Below are positions 25,032 through 33,587 of a DNA stretch of 64,000 nucleotides, in pieces. A program made the translations under genes and the position numbers. Source of the stretch: Streptomyces roseirectus (GTDB taxonomy: Bacteria > Actinomycetota > Actinomycetes > Streptomycetales > Streptomycetaceae); contig NZ_CP060828.1 of the NCBI RefSeq assembly GCF_014489635.1, positions 5,133,501 through 5,197,500 of the forward strand, read 5' to 3'. A model generated the notes under the pieces. It was not told the origin of the DNA and made no database searches. It saw only the letters and a list, made by a program, of their open reading frames with translations. Position 1 is the stretch's first letter. Every line of letters begins with the position of its first letter.

Positions 25032-27131
25032 ATGTCCATTTCCAGTTCTGATCAGGTCGTCGAGTCGGTCGTCGAGTCCGAGGAGTTCGTCTCGGACGAG
25101 GCCGTCGAGGTCTCCGAAGACACCACCCCCGAGATCACCTTCGCCGACCTCGGTCTCCCCGAGGGTGTCGTGCGCAAGCTCGCGCAGAACGGCGTCACCA
25201 CCCCCTTCCCGATCCAGGCCGCGACCATCCCGGACGCGCTCGCGGGCAAGGACATCCTGGGCCGGGGCCGCACCGGCTCCGGCAAGACCCTCTCCTTCGG
25301 CCTGCCGACGCTGGCGCGTCTCGCCGGCGGCCAGACCGAGAAGAAGCGCCCCCGCGCCGTCATCCTCACCCCGACCCGTGAGCTGGCGATGCAGGTCGCG
25401 GACGCGCTCCAGCCCTACGGCGACGTCGTCGGCCTGAAGATGAAGGTCGTCTGCGGCGGTACGTCGATGGGTAACCAGATCTACGCCCTGGAGCGTGGCG
25501 TCGACATCCTCGTCGCCACCCCGGGCCGGCTGCGCGACATCATCAACCGGGGCGCCTGCTCCCTGGAGGACGTCGAGGTCGCCGTCCTCGACGAGGCCGA
25601 CCAGATGTCCGACCTGGGCTTCCTGCCCGAGGTCACCGAGCTGCTCGACCAGGTCCCGGCGGGCGGCCAGCGGATGCTGTTCTCCGCGACGATGGAGAAC
25701 GAGATCTCCACGCTGGTCAAGCGCTACCTCGTCGACCCGGTCTCGCACGAGGTCGACGCGGCGCAGGGCGCGGTGACGACCATGTCGCACCACATCCTCA
25801 TCGTGAAGCCCAAGGACAAGGCGCCGGTCACCGCCGCGATCGCCTCCCGCAAGGGCCGCACGATCATCTTCGTCCGCACCCAGCTCGGCGCCGACCGCGT
25901 CGCGGAGCAGCTGCGCGAGTCCGGTGTGAAGGCGGACGCGCTGCACGGCGGCATGACCCAGGGCGCGCGCACCCGCACGCTGGCCGACTTCAAGGACGGG
26001 TACGTCAACGTCCTGGTCGCCACGGACGTCGCCGCGCGCGGTATCCACGTCGACGGCATCGACCTCGTCCTGAACGTGGACCCGGCCGGCGACCACAAGG
26101 ACTACCTGCACCGGGCGGGCCGCACCGCTCGCGCGGGGCGCACCGGGACCGTCGTCTCGCTGTCCCTGCCGCACCAGCGGCGCCAGATCTTCCGGCTGAT
26201 GGAGGACGCGGGCGTCGACGCCGGGCGGCACATCATCCAGGGCGGGTCGGCGTTCGAGCCGGAGGTCGCGGAGATCACCGGCGCGCGGTCGATGACCGAG
26301 GTGCAGGCGGAGTCCGCGGGCAACGCGGCCCAGCAGGCCGAGCGTGAGGTCGCCCAGCTCACCAAGCAGCTGGAGCGGGCGCAGAAGCGGGCCGCCGAGC
26401 TGCGTGACGAGGCCGACCGGCTCGTCGCCCGGGTCGCGCGCGACCGTGGCGAGGACCCGGAGGCCGCCGTCGCCGAGGCGCAGGAGCAGGCCGTCGCCGA
26501 GGTCGCCGCCGCTGTCCAGGAGGCGGCTGCCGCCGAGGCGCGGGACGCGCGGCGTGAGCGTGAGCGGGACGACCGTGGTGGGCGCGGGTTCGAGCGCCGG
26601 GACGACCGGGGTGACCGTGGCGGGTTCCGCCGGGACCGTGAGGACCGTCCGTTCAACCGTGACCGCCGTGACGACCGCCGTGACGACCGGGGTGGCCGTG
26701 GGTTCGAGCGCCGCGAGGGCGGTTTCGAGCGCCGGGACAACGACCGTGGCTTCGAGCGGCGTGACAATGACCGTGGCGGGTTCCGTCGCGACCGCGAGGA
26801 CCGTCCGTTCAACCGTGACCGCCGTGACGACCGCGGTGGGCGTGGGTTCGAGCGTCGGGACAACGAGCGCGGTGGGTTCGAGCGCCGGGACAACGACCGT
26901 GGGTTCGAGCGGCGCGACGACCGGGGCGACCGGGGTGGCTTCCGCCGGGACGACCGTGGTGGTCACCGGGGCAGCGACCGTCCGTTCAACCGTGACCGGC
27001 GTGACGACCGTCCGGGCTTCCGCTCCGGCGGGCACGACCGGCCGTACGGGCGTCGTGACGACCACCGGGGTGCCGGTTCCGGCTCGTCCTTCCGTCGTGA
27101 CGACAAGCCGCGCTGGAAGCGCAACGGCTGA
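25032..27131 (+). CDS. DEAD-box ATP-dependent RNA helicase with RGG/RD-rich tail
   Basis: A 699-aa helicase. After an acidic leader (residues 1-35) come the Q motif (FPIQAATIP), Walker A GRTGSGKT at 79-86, DEAD in VLDEADQMSDLGF, SAT in LFSATMEN, and HRAGRTARAGRTG in the second RecA domain. Residues about 430-515 are helical and Ala/Glu-rich. The last 180 residues are low complexity, built of RRD, RGG and RDREDRPFNRDRRDD units that bind RNA. This is the CsdA/DeaD type, expected in ribosome assembly and mRNA decay, often cold-induced. The start is ATG 25032; a 200-base leader precedes it. A terminator follows at 27151. Confidence 0.94.
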   Translation: MSISSSDQVVESVVESEEFVSDEAVEVSEDTTPEITFADLGLPEGVVRKLAQNGVTTPFPIQAATIPDALAGKDILGRGRTGSGKTLSFGLPTLARLAGGQTEKKRPRAVILTPTRELAMQVADALQPYGDVVGLKMKVVCGGTSMGNQIYALERGVDILVATPGRLRDIINRGACSLEDVEVAVLDEADQMSDLGFLPEVTELLDQVPAGGQRMLFSATMENEISTLVKRYLVDPVSHEVDAAQGAVTTMSHHILIVKPKDKAPVTAAIASRKGRTIIFVRTQLGADRVAEQLRESGVKADALHGGMTQGARTRTLADFKDGYVNVLVATDVAARGIHVDGIDLVLNVDPAGDHKDYLHRAGRTARAGRTGTVVSLSLPHQRRQIFRLMEDAGVDAGRHIIQGGSAFEPEVAEITGARSMTEVQAESAGNAAQQAEREVAQLTKQLERAQKRAAELRDEADRLVARVARDRGEDPEAAVAEAQEQAVAEVAAAVQEAAAAEARDARRERERDDRGGRGFERRDDRGDRGGFRRDREDRPFNRDRRDDRRDDRGGRGFERREGGFERRDNDRGFERRDNDRGGFRRDREDRPFNRDRRDDRGGRGFERRDNERGGFERRDNDRGFERRDDRGDRGGFRRDDRGGHRGSDRPFNRDRRDDRPGFRSGGHDRPYGRRDDHRGAGSGSSFRRDDKPRWKRNG
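26570..27120 (+). repeat. Imperfect coding repeats in the helicase tail
   Basis: The motif RDREDRPFNRDRRDD occurs at least twice with a third variant (SDRPFNRDRRDDRPG), and RRDNDRG-type units are interspersed. They give an intrinsically disordered RG/RD tail. Confidence 0.85.
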
Positions 27132-27150
27132 GTGAACGTCTGAATGTCTG

Positions 27151-27184
27151 AAGGGCCCTCTCGTTTCGGCGAGGGGGCCCTTTT
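27151..27184 (+). terminator. Terminator after the DEAD-box helicase
   Basis: Stem aagggccctctcg / cgagggggccctt (one mismatch) with a TTTCGG loop, followed by TTTTCG. Confidence 0.9.
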
Positions 27185-27206
27185 CGTGCGCGCTTCTTGG
27201 CCACTT

Positions 27207-27220
27207 GTGACGCATGTCAC
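27207..27220. promoter_or_regulatory. Crp-like palindrome upstream of the APC permease
   Basis: GTGACGCATGTCAC fits GTG-N6-GNCAC and differs from the site at 14960-14973 by one base. It lies 28 bases before the permease start, next to further TGTGACATG symmetry at 27242-27250, so binding would overlap the promoter. Confidence 0.5.
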
Positions 27221-27247
27221 GTGCGATGCCAGGGCATTGCATGTGAC

Positions 27248-28765
27248 ATGACAGATGACGCGATATCCGCCGAGCGCACCTCGGAACTCACCGGTGACGA
27301 GGAGCGGTTGGCGCAGCTCGGCTACACGCAGGTCCTCGCCCGCCGTATGTCGGCGTTCTCCAACTACGCGGTGTCCTTCACGATCATCTCGGTGCTGTCG
27401 GGCTGTCTCACCCTCTACGCGTTCGGCATGAACACGGGAGGTCCGGCCGTCATCACCTGGGGCTGGGTCGCCGTCGGTCTCATGACCCTCTTCGTCGGCC
27501 TCTCGATGGCCGAGATCTGCTCGGCGTACCCCACCTCGGCGGGCCTCTACTTCTGGGCGCACCGCCTCGCGCCGGCGCGGTCGGCCGCGGCCTGGGCCTG
27601 GTTCACGGGGTGGTTCAACGTCCTGGGCCAGATCGCCGTCACCGCCGGTGTCGACTTCGGTGCCGCGTCCTTCCTGGGGGCCTATCTCAACCTGCAGTTC
27701 GGGTTCGAGGTGACGCCGGGGCGGACGATCCTGCTCTTCGCGGGGATCCTGCTGCTGCACGGGCTGCTCAACACGTTCGGCGTGCGCATCGTCGCGTTCC
27801 TCAACAGCGTCAGCGTCTGGTGGCACGTCCTCGGGGTCGCCGTCATCGTCGGCGCGCTCACCTTCGCGCCGGACCACCATCAGTCGGCGTCCTTCGTGTT
27901 CGGGGAGTTCGTCAACAACACGGGGTGGGGGAGCGGGGTGTACGTCGTCGCGCTGGGGCTGCTGATGGCGCAGTACACGTTCACCGGGTACGACGCCTCG
28001 GCGCACATGACCGAGGAGACGCACGACGCGTCCACCGCCGGGCCGCGGGGCATCGTCCGGGCCATCTGGACGTCCTGGATCGCCGGGTTCGTGCTGCTGC
28101 TCGGGTTCACCTTCGCCATCCAGGGGTACGACGCCCAGCTGGGCTCCGAGACCGGGGTGCCGCCCGCGCAGATCCTCCTCGACGCGCTCGGGGCGACCGC
28201 CGGGAAGCTGCTCCTGCTCGTCGTCATCGGCGCGCAGTTGTTCTGCGGGATGGCGTCCGTGACCGCCAACTCCCGCATGATCTACGCCTTCTCGCGGGAC
28301 GGCGCGCTGCCGTTCTCCCGGCTCTGGCGCACCGTCAGCCCCCGGACCCGGACGCCCGTCGCCGCCGTCTGGCTCGCGGCGGGCGGTGCGCTGGTCCTCG
28401 GCTTGCCGTACCTCATCAACGAGACGGCGTACGCGGCGGTGACCTCCATCGCCGTCATCGGGCTCTACATCGCGTACGTCATCCCGACGTTCCTGCGGGT
28501 GCGCAAGGGCGCCGACTTCGACCGGGGCCCCTGGCATCTCGGCCGCTGGTCCGGCGTCATCGGCGCGGTCTCCGTCACCTGGGTCCTCGCCATCACCGTC
28601 CTCTTCATGCTCCCCCAGGTCTCCCCCGTCACCTGGGAGACCTTCAACTACGCCCCCGTCGCCGTCCTCGTCGTCCTCGGCTTCGCCGCGACCTGGTGGC
28701 TGACCTCCGCCCGCCACTGGTTCCTCAACCCCGACCACACCCCCCAGGAATCCGCCGATCTCTGA
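27248..28765 (+). CDS. APC-family amino acid permease
   Basis: A 505-aa inner-membrane transporter with about 12 membrane segments, starting MTDDAISAERTSEL at 27248. The amino-acid/polyamine/GABA permease family pattern is present: SNYAVSFTIISVLSGCL in TM1, the SMAEICSAYPTSAGLYFWA segment, and GYDASAHMTEETHDA in the middle loop, typical of GABA or amine permeases of the BAT1-like group. It imports an amino acid or amine; the exact substrate cannot be read. Single-gene unit downstream of a terminator, with a Crp-like site in the promoter region. Confidence 0.9.
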   Translation: MTDDAISAERTSELTGDEERLAQLGYTQVLARRMSAFSNYAVSFTIISVLSGCLTLYAFGMNTGGPAVITWGWVAVGLMTLFVGLSMAEICSAYPTSAGLYFWAHRLAPARSAAAWAWFTGWFNVLGQIAVTAGVDFGAASFLGAYLNLQFGFEVTPGRTILLFAGILLLHGLLNTFGVRIVAFLNSVSVWWHVLGVAVIVGALTFAPDHHQSASFVFGEFVNNTGWGSGVYVVALGLLMAQYTFTGYDASAHMTEETHDASTAGPRGIVRAIWTSWIAGFVLLLGFTFAIQGYDAQLGSETGVPPAQILLDALGATAGKLLLLVVIGAQLFCGMASVTANSRMIYAFSRDGALPFSRLWRTVSPRTRTPVAAVWLAAGGALVLGLPYLINETAYAAVTSIAVIGLYIAYVIPTFLRVRKGADFDRGPWHLGRWSGVIGAVSVTWVLAITVLFMLPQVSPVTWETFNYAPVAVLVVLGFAATWWLTSARHWFLNPDHTPQESADL

Positions 28766-28855
28766 CCATTCCGCCCCCGGACACGGCCGTGTCCCCCCTA
28801 CCCGATCGGCGACACGGCCCCGGGCGGCTATGCTCGGGGTGGCAACATCAGCCTC

Positions 28856-28928
28856 GGGCCGTTAGCTCAATTGGCAGAGCAGTGGACTTTTAATCCATTG
28901 GTTGTGGGTTCGAGTCCCACACGGCCTA
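28856..28928 (+). tRNA. tRNA-Lys (anticodon TTT)
   Basis: A 73-nt cloverleaf with acceptor GGGCCGT/ACGGCCT (terminal G-T pair) and discriminator A. Anticodon stem GTGGA/TCCAT with loop CTTTTAA, giving TTT. CCA is not encoded. A terminator follows 37 bases later. Confidence 0.95.
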
Positions 28929-28964
28929 CCGAAGGCGGGCGAGGAACCCCATCGCCCCGCCGTG

Positions 28965-29003
28965 AAGCGCCCCGACCGGGTTCGACTGGTCGGGGCGCTT
29001 TGG
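28965..29003 (+). terminator. Terminator after tRNA-Lys
   Basis: A perfect 13-bp stem (aagcgccccgacc / ggtcggggcgctt) with a 10-base loop. Confidence 0.88.
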
Positions 29004-29211
29004 TGTTCGCTCGGGAAGTCCGGCTGGACGGGCCGGCTGGAAGCGGCCCGGCCCGGGGCGGCGATTCTTGTCCACTCCAGCGGCAAGGCGCATCTTCCCG
29101 GCTGCTGGCACATCGTCCCGGCCGATGTCCGGCCGCCTGTCTACGGATGGGTGCTTGATTCGCCGCCCGGGGAATGGCGCCGCTGATGCGACGCAGTAGG
29201 GGGCGGCCTTC

Positions 29212-30108
29212 CTAGTGCGCCGTCCGCTGCTGCCACGGCCCCAGTTTCTGGGGGTTGCGGATGGCCCAGATGTGGTGGATGCGGCCGGCGGTGATGTCGA
29301 AGGCGTAGACCGTGGCGACGGTGCCGTGCTGGTGGGCGAGGAGGCCGGGGAGGCCGTTGACGGGGTGTTCCTCGAAGGTGGTGAAGTGGCCGGCGTGGTG
29401 GATGATCTCGGCGTAGGCGTGGGCGATGTGGTGGGCGCCGATGAGGGGGGCGAGGTGGGTGACGGCGAGGCCGCCGCCGTCGGCTGTCGCGGTGGCGGCG
29501 GGGTCGAGGAGGGTGATCAGGGTGGTGATGTCCTTCGCCTCCCAGGCGAGCCTGAAGCGGCGGATCGTCGACGCCTGTTCGGCGGACGGGGGAGCGGGGG
29601 CGCGGGACGTGCGGATGCGGCGGCGGGCCGAGGTGGCGAGTTGGCGGCAGGCCGCGGGGGTGCGGCCGACGATCTCGGCGACCTCGGCGAAGGGGTAGCG
29701 GAAGACGTCGTGCAGGACGAACGCGACGCGCTCCGCCGGCGTCATCGTGTCGAGGACGACGAGGAAGGCCATCGTCACCGACTCGTCGAGGGTGATGCGG
29801 TCGGCCGGGTCGGCGTCGGGCGTGGGCTCGGGCAGGGGTTCCGGGAGCCACGCGCCCACGTACGTCTCCCTGCGCGCCCGTGCCGAGCCGAGCAGGTTGA
29901 GGCAGATGCGGCTCGCGACGGTCGTCAGCCACGCGCCGGGGGACTCGACGGCGTCCTGCTGCTGCCGTGACAGGGCGTACCAGCGGGCGTACGTCTCCTG
30001 GACGACGTCCTCCGCGTCGGCGAGCGAACCGAGCAGGCGGTAGCCGAGGTTGAGCAGTTTCCGCCGCTCGCTCATGATCGCGCCGAGGTCCGTTTCGTCC
30101 GTCGCCAT
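29212..30108 (-). CDS. ECF41-type RNA polymerase sigma factor (SigJ-like) with SnoaL-like tail
   Basis: A 298-aa sigma factor from the ATG at 30108. Sigma region 2 (LLNLGYRLLGSLADAEDVVQ) covers about residues 18-85 and region 4 (AFVLHDVFRYPFAEVAEIVG) about 125-180. A C-terminal SnoaL-like domain follows instead of a separate anti-sigma factor. Hallmark ECF41 motifs are visible: WLPEP between regions 2 and 4, DGGG in the tail (DGGGLA) and NPQKL near the end (consensus NPDKL). In ECF41 sigmas the tail controls activity. The usual neighbours are carboxymuconolactone decarboxylases or oxidoreductases; here it is a divergent SnoaL-LUD fusion. Both genes share the same promoter pattern, implying autoregulation. 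Confidence 0.93.
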   Translation of the reverse strand: MATDETDLGAIMSERRKLLNLGYRLLGSLADAEDVVQETYARWYALSRQQQDAVESPGAWLTTVASRICLNLLGSARARRETYVGAWLPEPLPEPTPDADPADRITLDESVTMAFLVVLDTMTPAERVAFVLHDVFRYPFAEVAEIVGRTPAACRQLATSARRRIRTSRAPAPPSAEQASTIRRFRLAWEAKDITTLITLLDPAATATADGGGLAVTHLAPLIGAHHIAHAYAEIIHHAGHFTTFEEHPVNGLPGLLAHQHGTVATVYAFDITAGRIHHIWAIRNPQKLGPWQQRTAH

Positions 30109-30144
30109 GGTCTTCCCCGTTCGTCCGTGAGCCCTCTCCCCACT

Positions 30145-30210
30145 TACGACACCGCGGGGCGCCGGATTGTGAGGGCGCCGGCTCACATTTCGCGGGGCCG
30201 CTCTGTCGTA
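30145..30210. promoter_or_regulatory. Divergent ECF-type promoters with matching elements
   Basis: Plus strand: CTCACA (30182-30187), 16 bases, TGTCGTA (30204-30210). Minus strand: CTCACA (30173-30168), 16 bases, TGTCGTA (30151-30145). The two -35-like elements are back to back. The published ECF41 consensus is TGTCACA-N16-CGTC, which is similar though not the same alignment. Predicted start sites fall about 25-30 bases before each start codon. Confidence 0.7.
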
Positions 30211-30240
30211 CCGGTGAGGACACCTACGGACGGAGACACC

Positions 30241-31299
30241 ATGAACGACTTCCAGGCCGTCGCTGACCGGGTCGAGATCGAGGCCCTGCGCGCGGAGTTC
30301 ACCGACGCGGCGATGATGCGCGACCGGGCCCGGCTCGCCGCGCTCTTCCTTCCCGACGGGGTGCTGCGGATGCCCAACATCCCCGTCGAGCAGGTCGGGC
30401 GCGCGGAAATCCTCGCCGGGGGTGAACTGCTGCAACGCCAGTGGGACTTCTTCGTCCAGAACACCCACCCCGGGACCGTCGTCCTCGACGGGGACACCGC
30501 CACCGGGCGGGCCTACATCCACGAGATCGCCCGTGCGCTCGACGGACGTCAGGGCATCAACTACGCCGTCTACCACGACCGTTACCAGCGCACCGAGGAG
30601 GGCTGGAGGTTCGCCGAGCGGGAGTACGAGGTGCGGTATCTGGACACGTCGCCGTTGACGGGAGCGGCGCCGGAGACGGACGACGGTGGTCCCGACTTCG
30701 GCGCCCCCGCGTCGGACGCCCGGCTGGAGCGGACGGCAACTGCCCTGCGCGGGAACGGTTTCGACGTCGAGATCCTGGACGACGTCGCGGCCGCGCGGGC
30801 CCGTGTGAAGGAGTTGCTGCCCGAGGGTGCGGGGGTGCTCACCGGCGCGAGTGAGACGCTGCGGCTGTCCGGGATCGACGAGGACATCAACGCCACCGGC
30901 CGCTACGACGCCGTCAGGCCCCGGCTCCTCGCCCTCGACCGCGCCGCCCAGGGCGACGAGTTCCGTCGGCTCCTCGCGAGCCCCGACTACGTCGTCAACA
31001 GCGTTGCCGCCGTCACCGAGACCGGCTCCCTCGTCCTCGCGTCCGGCAGCGGCAGCCAGCTCCCGGCCAACGCGGGCGGCGCCGGCCACCGCGTCTGGAT
31101 CATCGGCGCCCAGAAGGTCGTCCCCGACCTCCCGACGGCCCTCCGCCGCGTCGAGGAACACGCCCTCCCCCTGGAGAACGTCCGCGCCCGGGCCGCCTAC
31201 GGCCAGGACAGCGCCGTCAACCGCCTGCTCATCCTCAACGCGGAGCCGCAGGCGGGGCGGGGGCGGGTGCTGCTGCTGAGGGAGGCGGTCGGGTACTGA
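30241..31299 (+). CDS. SnoaL-like/LUD-domain fusion protein
   Basis: A 352-aa protein joining two folds. Residues about 1-140 are a SnoaL/NTF2-like cone (IEALRAEFTDAAMMRDRARLAALFLPDGVLRMP, IHEIARALDGRQGINYAVYHDRYQR). Residues about 160-352 are a LUD (LutC/YkgG) domain with GAGVLTGASETLRLSGI, SPDYVVNSVAAVTETGSLVLASGSGSQLPA and the HRVWIIGAQKVVPDL segment. LUD proteins take part in lactate or related oxidation but the fold is also found alone. The SnoaL half resembles the tail of the neighbouring ECF41 sigma factor in fold. Start ATG at 30241 with GGACGGAG upstream. Confidence 0.85.
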   Translation: MNDFQAVADRVEIEALRAEFTDAAMMRDRARLAALFLPDGVLRMPNIPVEQVGRAEILAGGELLQRQWDFFVQNTHPGTVVLDGDTATGRAYIHEIARALDGRQGINYAVYHDRYQRTEEGWRFAEREYEVRYLDTSPLTGAAPETDDGGPDFGAPASDARLERTATALRGNGFDVEILDDVAAARARVKELLPEGAGVLTGASETLRLSGIDEDINATGRYDAVRPRLLALDRAAQGDEFRRLLASPDYVVNSVAAVTETGSLVLASGSGSQLPANAGGAGHRVWIIGAQKVVPDLPTALRRVEEHALPLENVRARAAYGQDSAVNRLLILNAEPQAGRGRVLLLREAVGY

Positions 31300-31541
31300 G
31301 CGGGGGCGTCGGCGTGTCCCACCTGGGCTGGTGCTGTGAGCGTGTGGCGGCTCAAGTCCCTTCTGGTTGACCGGAATTCAGGCACTCTCCGGCGCTTTCC
31401 GGCCAAAGTCTGAGGTCTCTCTGAGGTTTTCCCGTCCCCTGGTGCCCAACAATCACAGGCAGGCGGCAACGGCGTGTGCATGCCATCCGCCTGTGACCAA
31501 GCGATTGACCAAGCGACCAGCTTCATCGAAACGGGGGACCC

Positions 31542-32198
31542 ATGAGAAACGTGCTGACGCGCACCGCGCTGCCCGTCCTGACCGCCGCGACCGTCCTGTT
31601 GACGGCGTCCGGGGCGGGTGCCGCGGCGGCGGACGACGAGCCCGTACCGGCCGACGGTACGAAGATCGTCATGAACGACGGGACGGTCGTCGGTGCCGAC
31701 GGCGAGACCGACTTCGCGTTCGAGGGGGACGAGCCGGAGGAGAGGCCGTCGAAGTCCCCGTTCGGTTCCGTCTGCCCCGAGGTGAACCAGCCGGCCACGT
31801 ACACCGTGAAGGGGAAGCCGTACTTCCTGGTCGACAAGGACGAGCCGCAGTCGACGTGGCTCCTGCCCCGGCAGTCGGTGAAGTGGGAGGTGTCGGGCTC
31901 CCACACCTTCACGTTCGACGTCACCGGCGGGTACGAGGCGGAGGCCAAGATCATCGTGGCGAAGGCCAAGGTGAAGATCGACGTCAAGGTCGGCAACTCG
32001 TGGACGTGGACCGGGTCCCAGACGGTCACCGACACGAACAGCACCAGCAAGGCGTACCGCGCCGTTCTCGGCCAGGTGGGCTGGAAGCTGACCTCGGTGA
32101 AGACCTGGTATGCGCCGCCGTGCGTCAAGAAGACCAAGACCATCGTCGTGAAGGCCCCGCGCAAGGGCGACATGTCGATCGGCCGCCAGAAGTCGTGA
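31542..32198 (+). CDS. Secreted protein of unknown function
   Basis: A 218-aa exported protein. The signal peptide covers about residues 1-28 (cleavage near GAGAAAA). The mature part contains an acidic segment, one central Cys and a Cys near the end, and a C-terminal half of alternating Thr/Ser/Val residues (WTWTGSQTVTDTNSTSKAYR) that looks like amphipathic beta-strands. This is reminiscent of aerolysin/ETX-type beta-hairpins, but the likeness is weak and no family can be claimed. The upstream leader contains the direct repeat TGACCAAGCGA twice at 12-base spacing (from about 31494). A terminator follows. Confidence 0.75.
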   Translation: MRNVLTRTALPVLTAATVLLTASGAGAAAADDEPVPADGTKIVMNDGTVVGADGETDFAFEGDEPEERPSKSPFGSVCPEVNQPATYTVKGKPYFLVDKDEPQSTWLLPRQSVKWEVSGSHTFTFDVTGGYEAEAKIIVAKAKVKIDVKVGNSWTWTGSQTVTDTNSTSKAYRAVLGQVGWKLTSVKTWYAPPCVKKTKTIVVKAPRKGDMSIGRQKS

Positions 32199-32232
32199 TC
32201 CCGGCAGGGCACGCCTGACGCCCTGGACCTCG

Positions 32233-32267
32233 AAAGCCGGCACCTCCGTGAAGGGGGTGCCGGCTTT
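32233..32267 (+). terminator. Terminator after the secreted protein
   Basis: A perfect 12-bp stem aaagccggcacc / ggtgccggcttt with an 11-base loop. Confidence 0.88.
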
Positions 32268-32300
32268 GGCGTGAACGGGGCGCGGGACCCGGAGGGAGGC

Positions 32301-32930
32301 TCAGCCCGCGTTCAGCTCCGCCAGCGGCAGCGTGTGGCTGGTCTGGAGGACCTTCGCGCGGAGGTAGCGGACGTTGTGGGGGGTCGTGAAGACGCCGGTG
32401 GGGACGCGGTTGTGGATGGTGAGGCCGAGGGTGCGGAGTTGTTCGGCCTTGTCGGGGTTGTTGGAGAGGAGGTCGAAGCCGGAGATGTCGAGGGCGGTCA
32501 GCATCTGGGCCGCCGCCGTGTAGTCGCGGCCGTCCTCGGGGAGCCCGAGCGCCTTGTTCGCCTCGTACGTGTCGAGGCCCTGGTCCTGGAGGGCGTACGC
32601 GTCGAGCTTGTTGTAGAGGCCGATGCCCCGGCCCTCCTGACGGAGGTAGAGGAGGACGCCGCCGGTTTCGGCGATGCGCTCGACGGCCTCGCGGAGCTGG
32701 GGGCCGCAGTCGCAGCGGGCGGAGCCGAAGACGTCGCCGGTGAGGCATTCGGAGTGGAGGCGGACGAGGGGCGTGCGGGTGCCGGGGTCGCCGAGGACGA
32801 CGGCGATGTGCTCCTGGCCGTCGGCGAGGCCGTGGAAGGTGACGATCTCGGCGTCGACGCCGTAGCCGTCGGCGAAGCGCAGCGGGACCCGGACACGGGA
32901 GCGCGGCGTGGCGGCGGGGAAGTCGGTCAT
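32301..32930 (-). CDS. ribA: GTP cyclohydrolase II
   Basis: A 209-aa stand-alone RibA. It opens GTP to the 2,5-diamino-pyrimidinone phosphate that starts riboflavin synthesis. Zinc cysteines are in RLHSECLTGDVFGSARCDCG. The catalytic LYLRQEGRGIGLYNK motif follows. The tyrosine in DAYALQDQ, equivalent to E. coli Tyr105, is present; replacement of this residue by Met in one S. coelicolor paralogue gives a different product, so ordinary cyclohydrolase II chemistry is expected. A palindrome related to the MarR operator lies at 32968-32987 just upstream. Confidence 0.93.
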   Translation of the reverse strand: MTDFPAATPRSRVRVPLRFADGYGVDAEIVTFHGLADGQEHIAVVLGDPGTRTPLVRLHSECLTGDVFGSARCDCGPQLREAVERIAETGGVLLYLRQEGRGIGLYNKLDAYALQDQGLDTYEANKALGLPEDGRDYTAAAQMLTALDISGFDLLSNNPDKAEQLRTLGLTIHNRVPTGVFTTPHNVRYLRAKVLQTSHTLPLAELNAG

Positions 32931-32967
32931 GCGGGTCTCCGGGGTCCGGTGCGGGTGCCATGACTAT

Positions 32968-32987
32968 CTGCTTCAGTTTTGAAGCAG
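32968..32987. promoter_or_regulatory. 20-bp palindrome upstream of ribA
   Basis: CTGCTTCA-GTTT-TGAAGCAG is a perfect inverted repeat 38 bases before the ribA start, in the expected promoter spacer. Its TTCA/TGAA core resembles the MarR-gene operator at 33593-33612, and a third partial site (GTTGAAGCAAC) is at about 33019-33030. Confidence 0.55.
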
Positions 32988-33065
32988 GTGACGGGTCCCG
33001 ACCCTACTCCTCGTTTTAAAGTTGAAGCAACAGGTTTGTGATGCATGCCCTGTGACGGCAGAGGC

Positions 33066-33581
33066 TCAGCCCTCGCACCCCGCCCCCGACGACCTCCGCC
33101 GCCACGGCACGTCCTCCCCGCCCCCCTGCTGCCCCTCCAGCGCCCCGGCGATCCGCCGGCTGATCTCCTCCAGCTGGCCCACCTGCTCCGGCGTGAGCTG
33201 GTCGAAGACCGCCGAGCGGACCGTCTCGACGTGGCCCGGCGCGATCCGCTCCAGGATGGCCAGCCCCTCGTCGGTGAGCGCGGCGATGCTCCCCCGCTTG
33301 TCCCACCGGCACTGCTCGCGCCGGACCAGACCGTCCTTTTCCAGCCGAGTCACGGCATACGTCAGACGGCTGCGCGTGATCTTCGTACGCTCGGCGAGGT
33401 CGGTCATCCGCAACTGGCGCTCGGGCTCCTCGGAGAGGTTCGCGAGGATCGAGTAGTACAGGTGCGGCATACCGGCGTCCTGCTGGAGCTGCCGGTCGAG
33501 CGTGTCCTCGAGGAGGAAGACCGCTGAGATGTACGCGCGCCACGCACGCATCTCGTCGGGGTTGAGCCAGCGGGTCGTCAT
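33066..33581 (-). CDS. MarR-family transcriptional regulator
   Basis: A 171-aa winged helix-turn-helix regulator. RMTDLAERTKITRSRLTYAVTRLEKDGLV is the recognition region (about 65-95) and WDKRGSIAALTDEGLAIL the wing. The start at 33581 (MTTRWLNPDEMRAWRA) is preferred to 33605 because a promoter with TTGGTT (33616-33611), a 17-base spacer and TACACT (33593-33588) puts the transcript start on this ATG, making it leaderless. The perfect operator lies inside that spacer, so it should repress itself. It sits between ribA and the reversed ribD, which it probably controls. Confidence 0.9.
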   Translation of the reverse strand: MTTRWLNPDEMRAWRAYISAVFLLEDTLDRQLQQDAGMPHLYYSILANLSEEPERQLRMTDLAERTKITRSRLTYAVTRLEKDGLVRREQCRWDKRGSIAALTDEGLAILERIAPGHVETVRSAVFDQLTPEQVGQLEEISRRIAGALEGQQGGGEDVPWRRRSSGAGCEG

Positions 33582-33587
33582 ACGACC

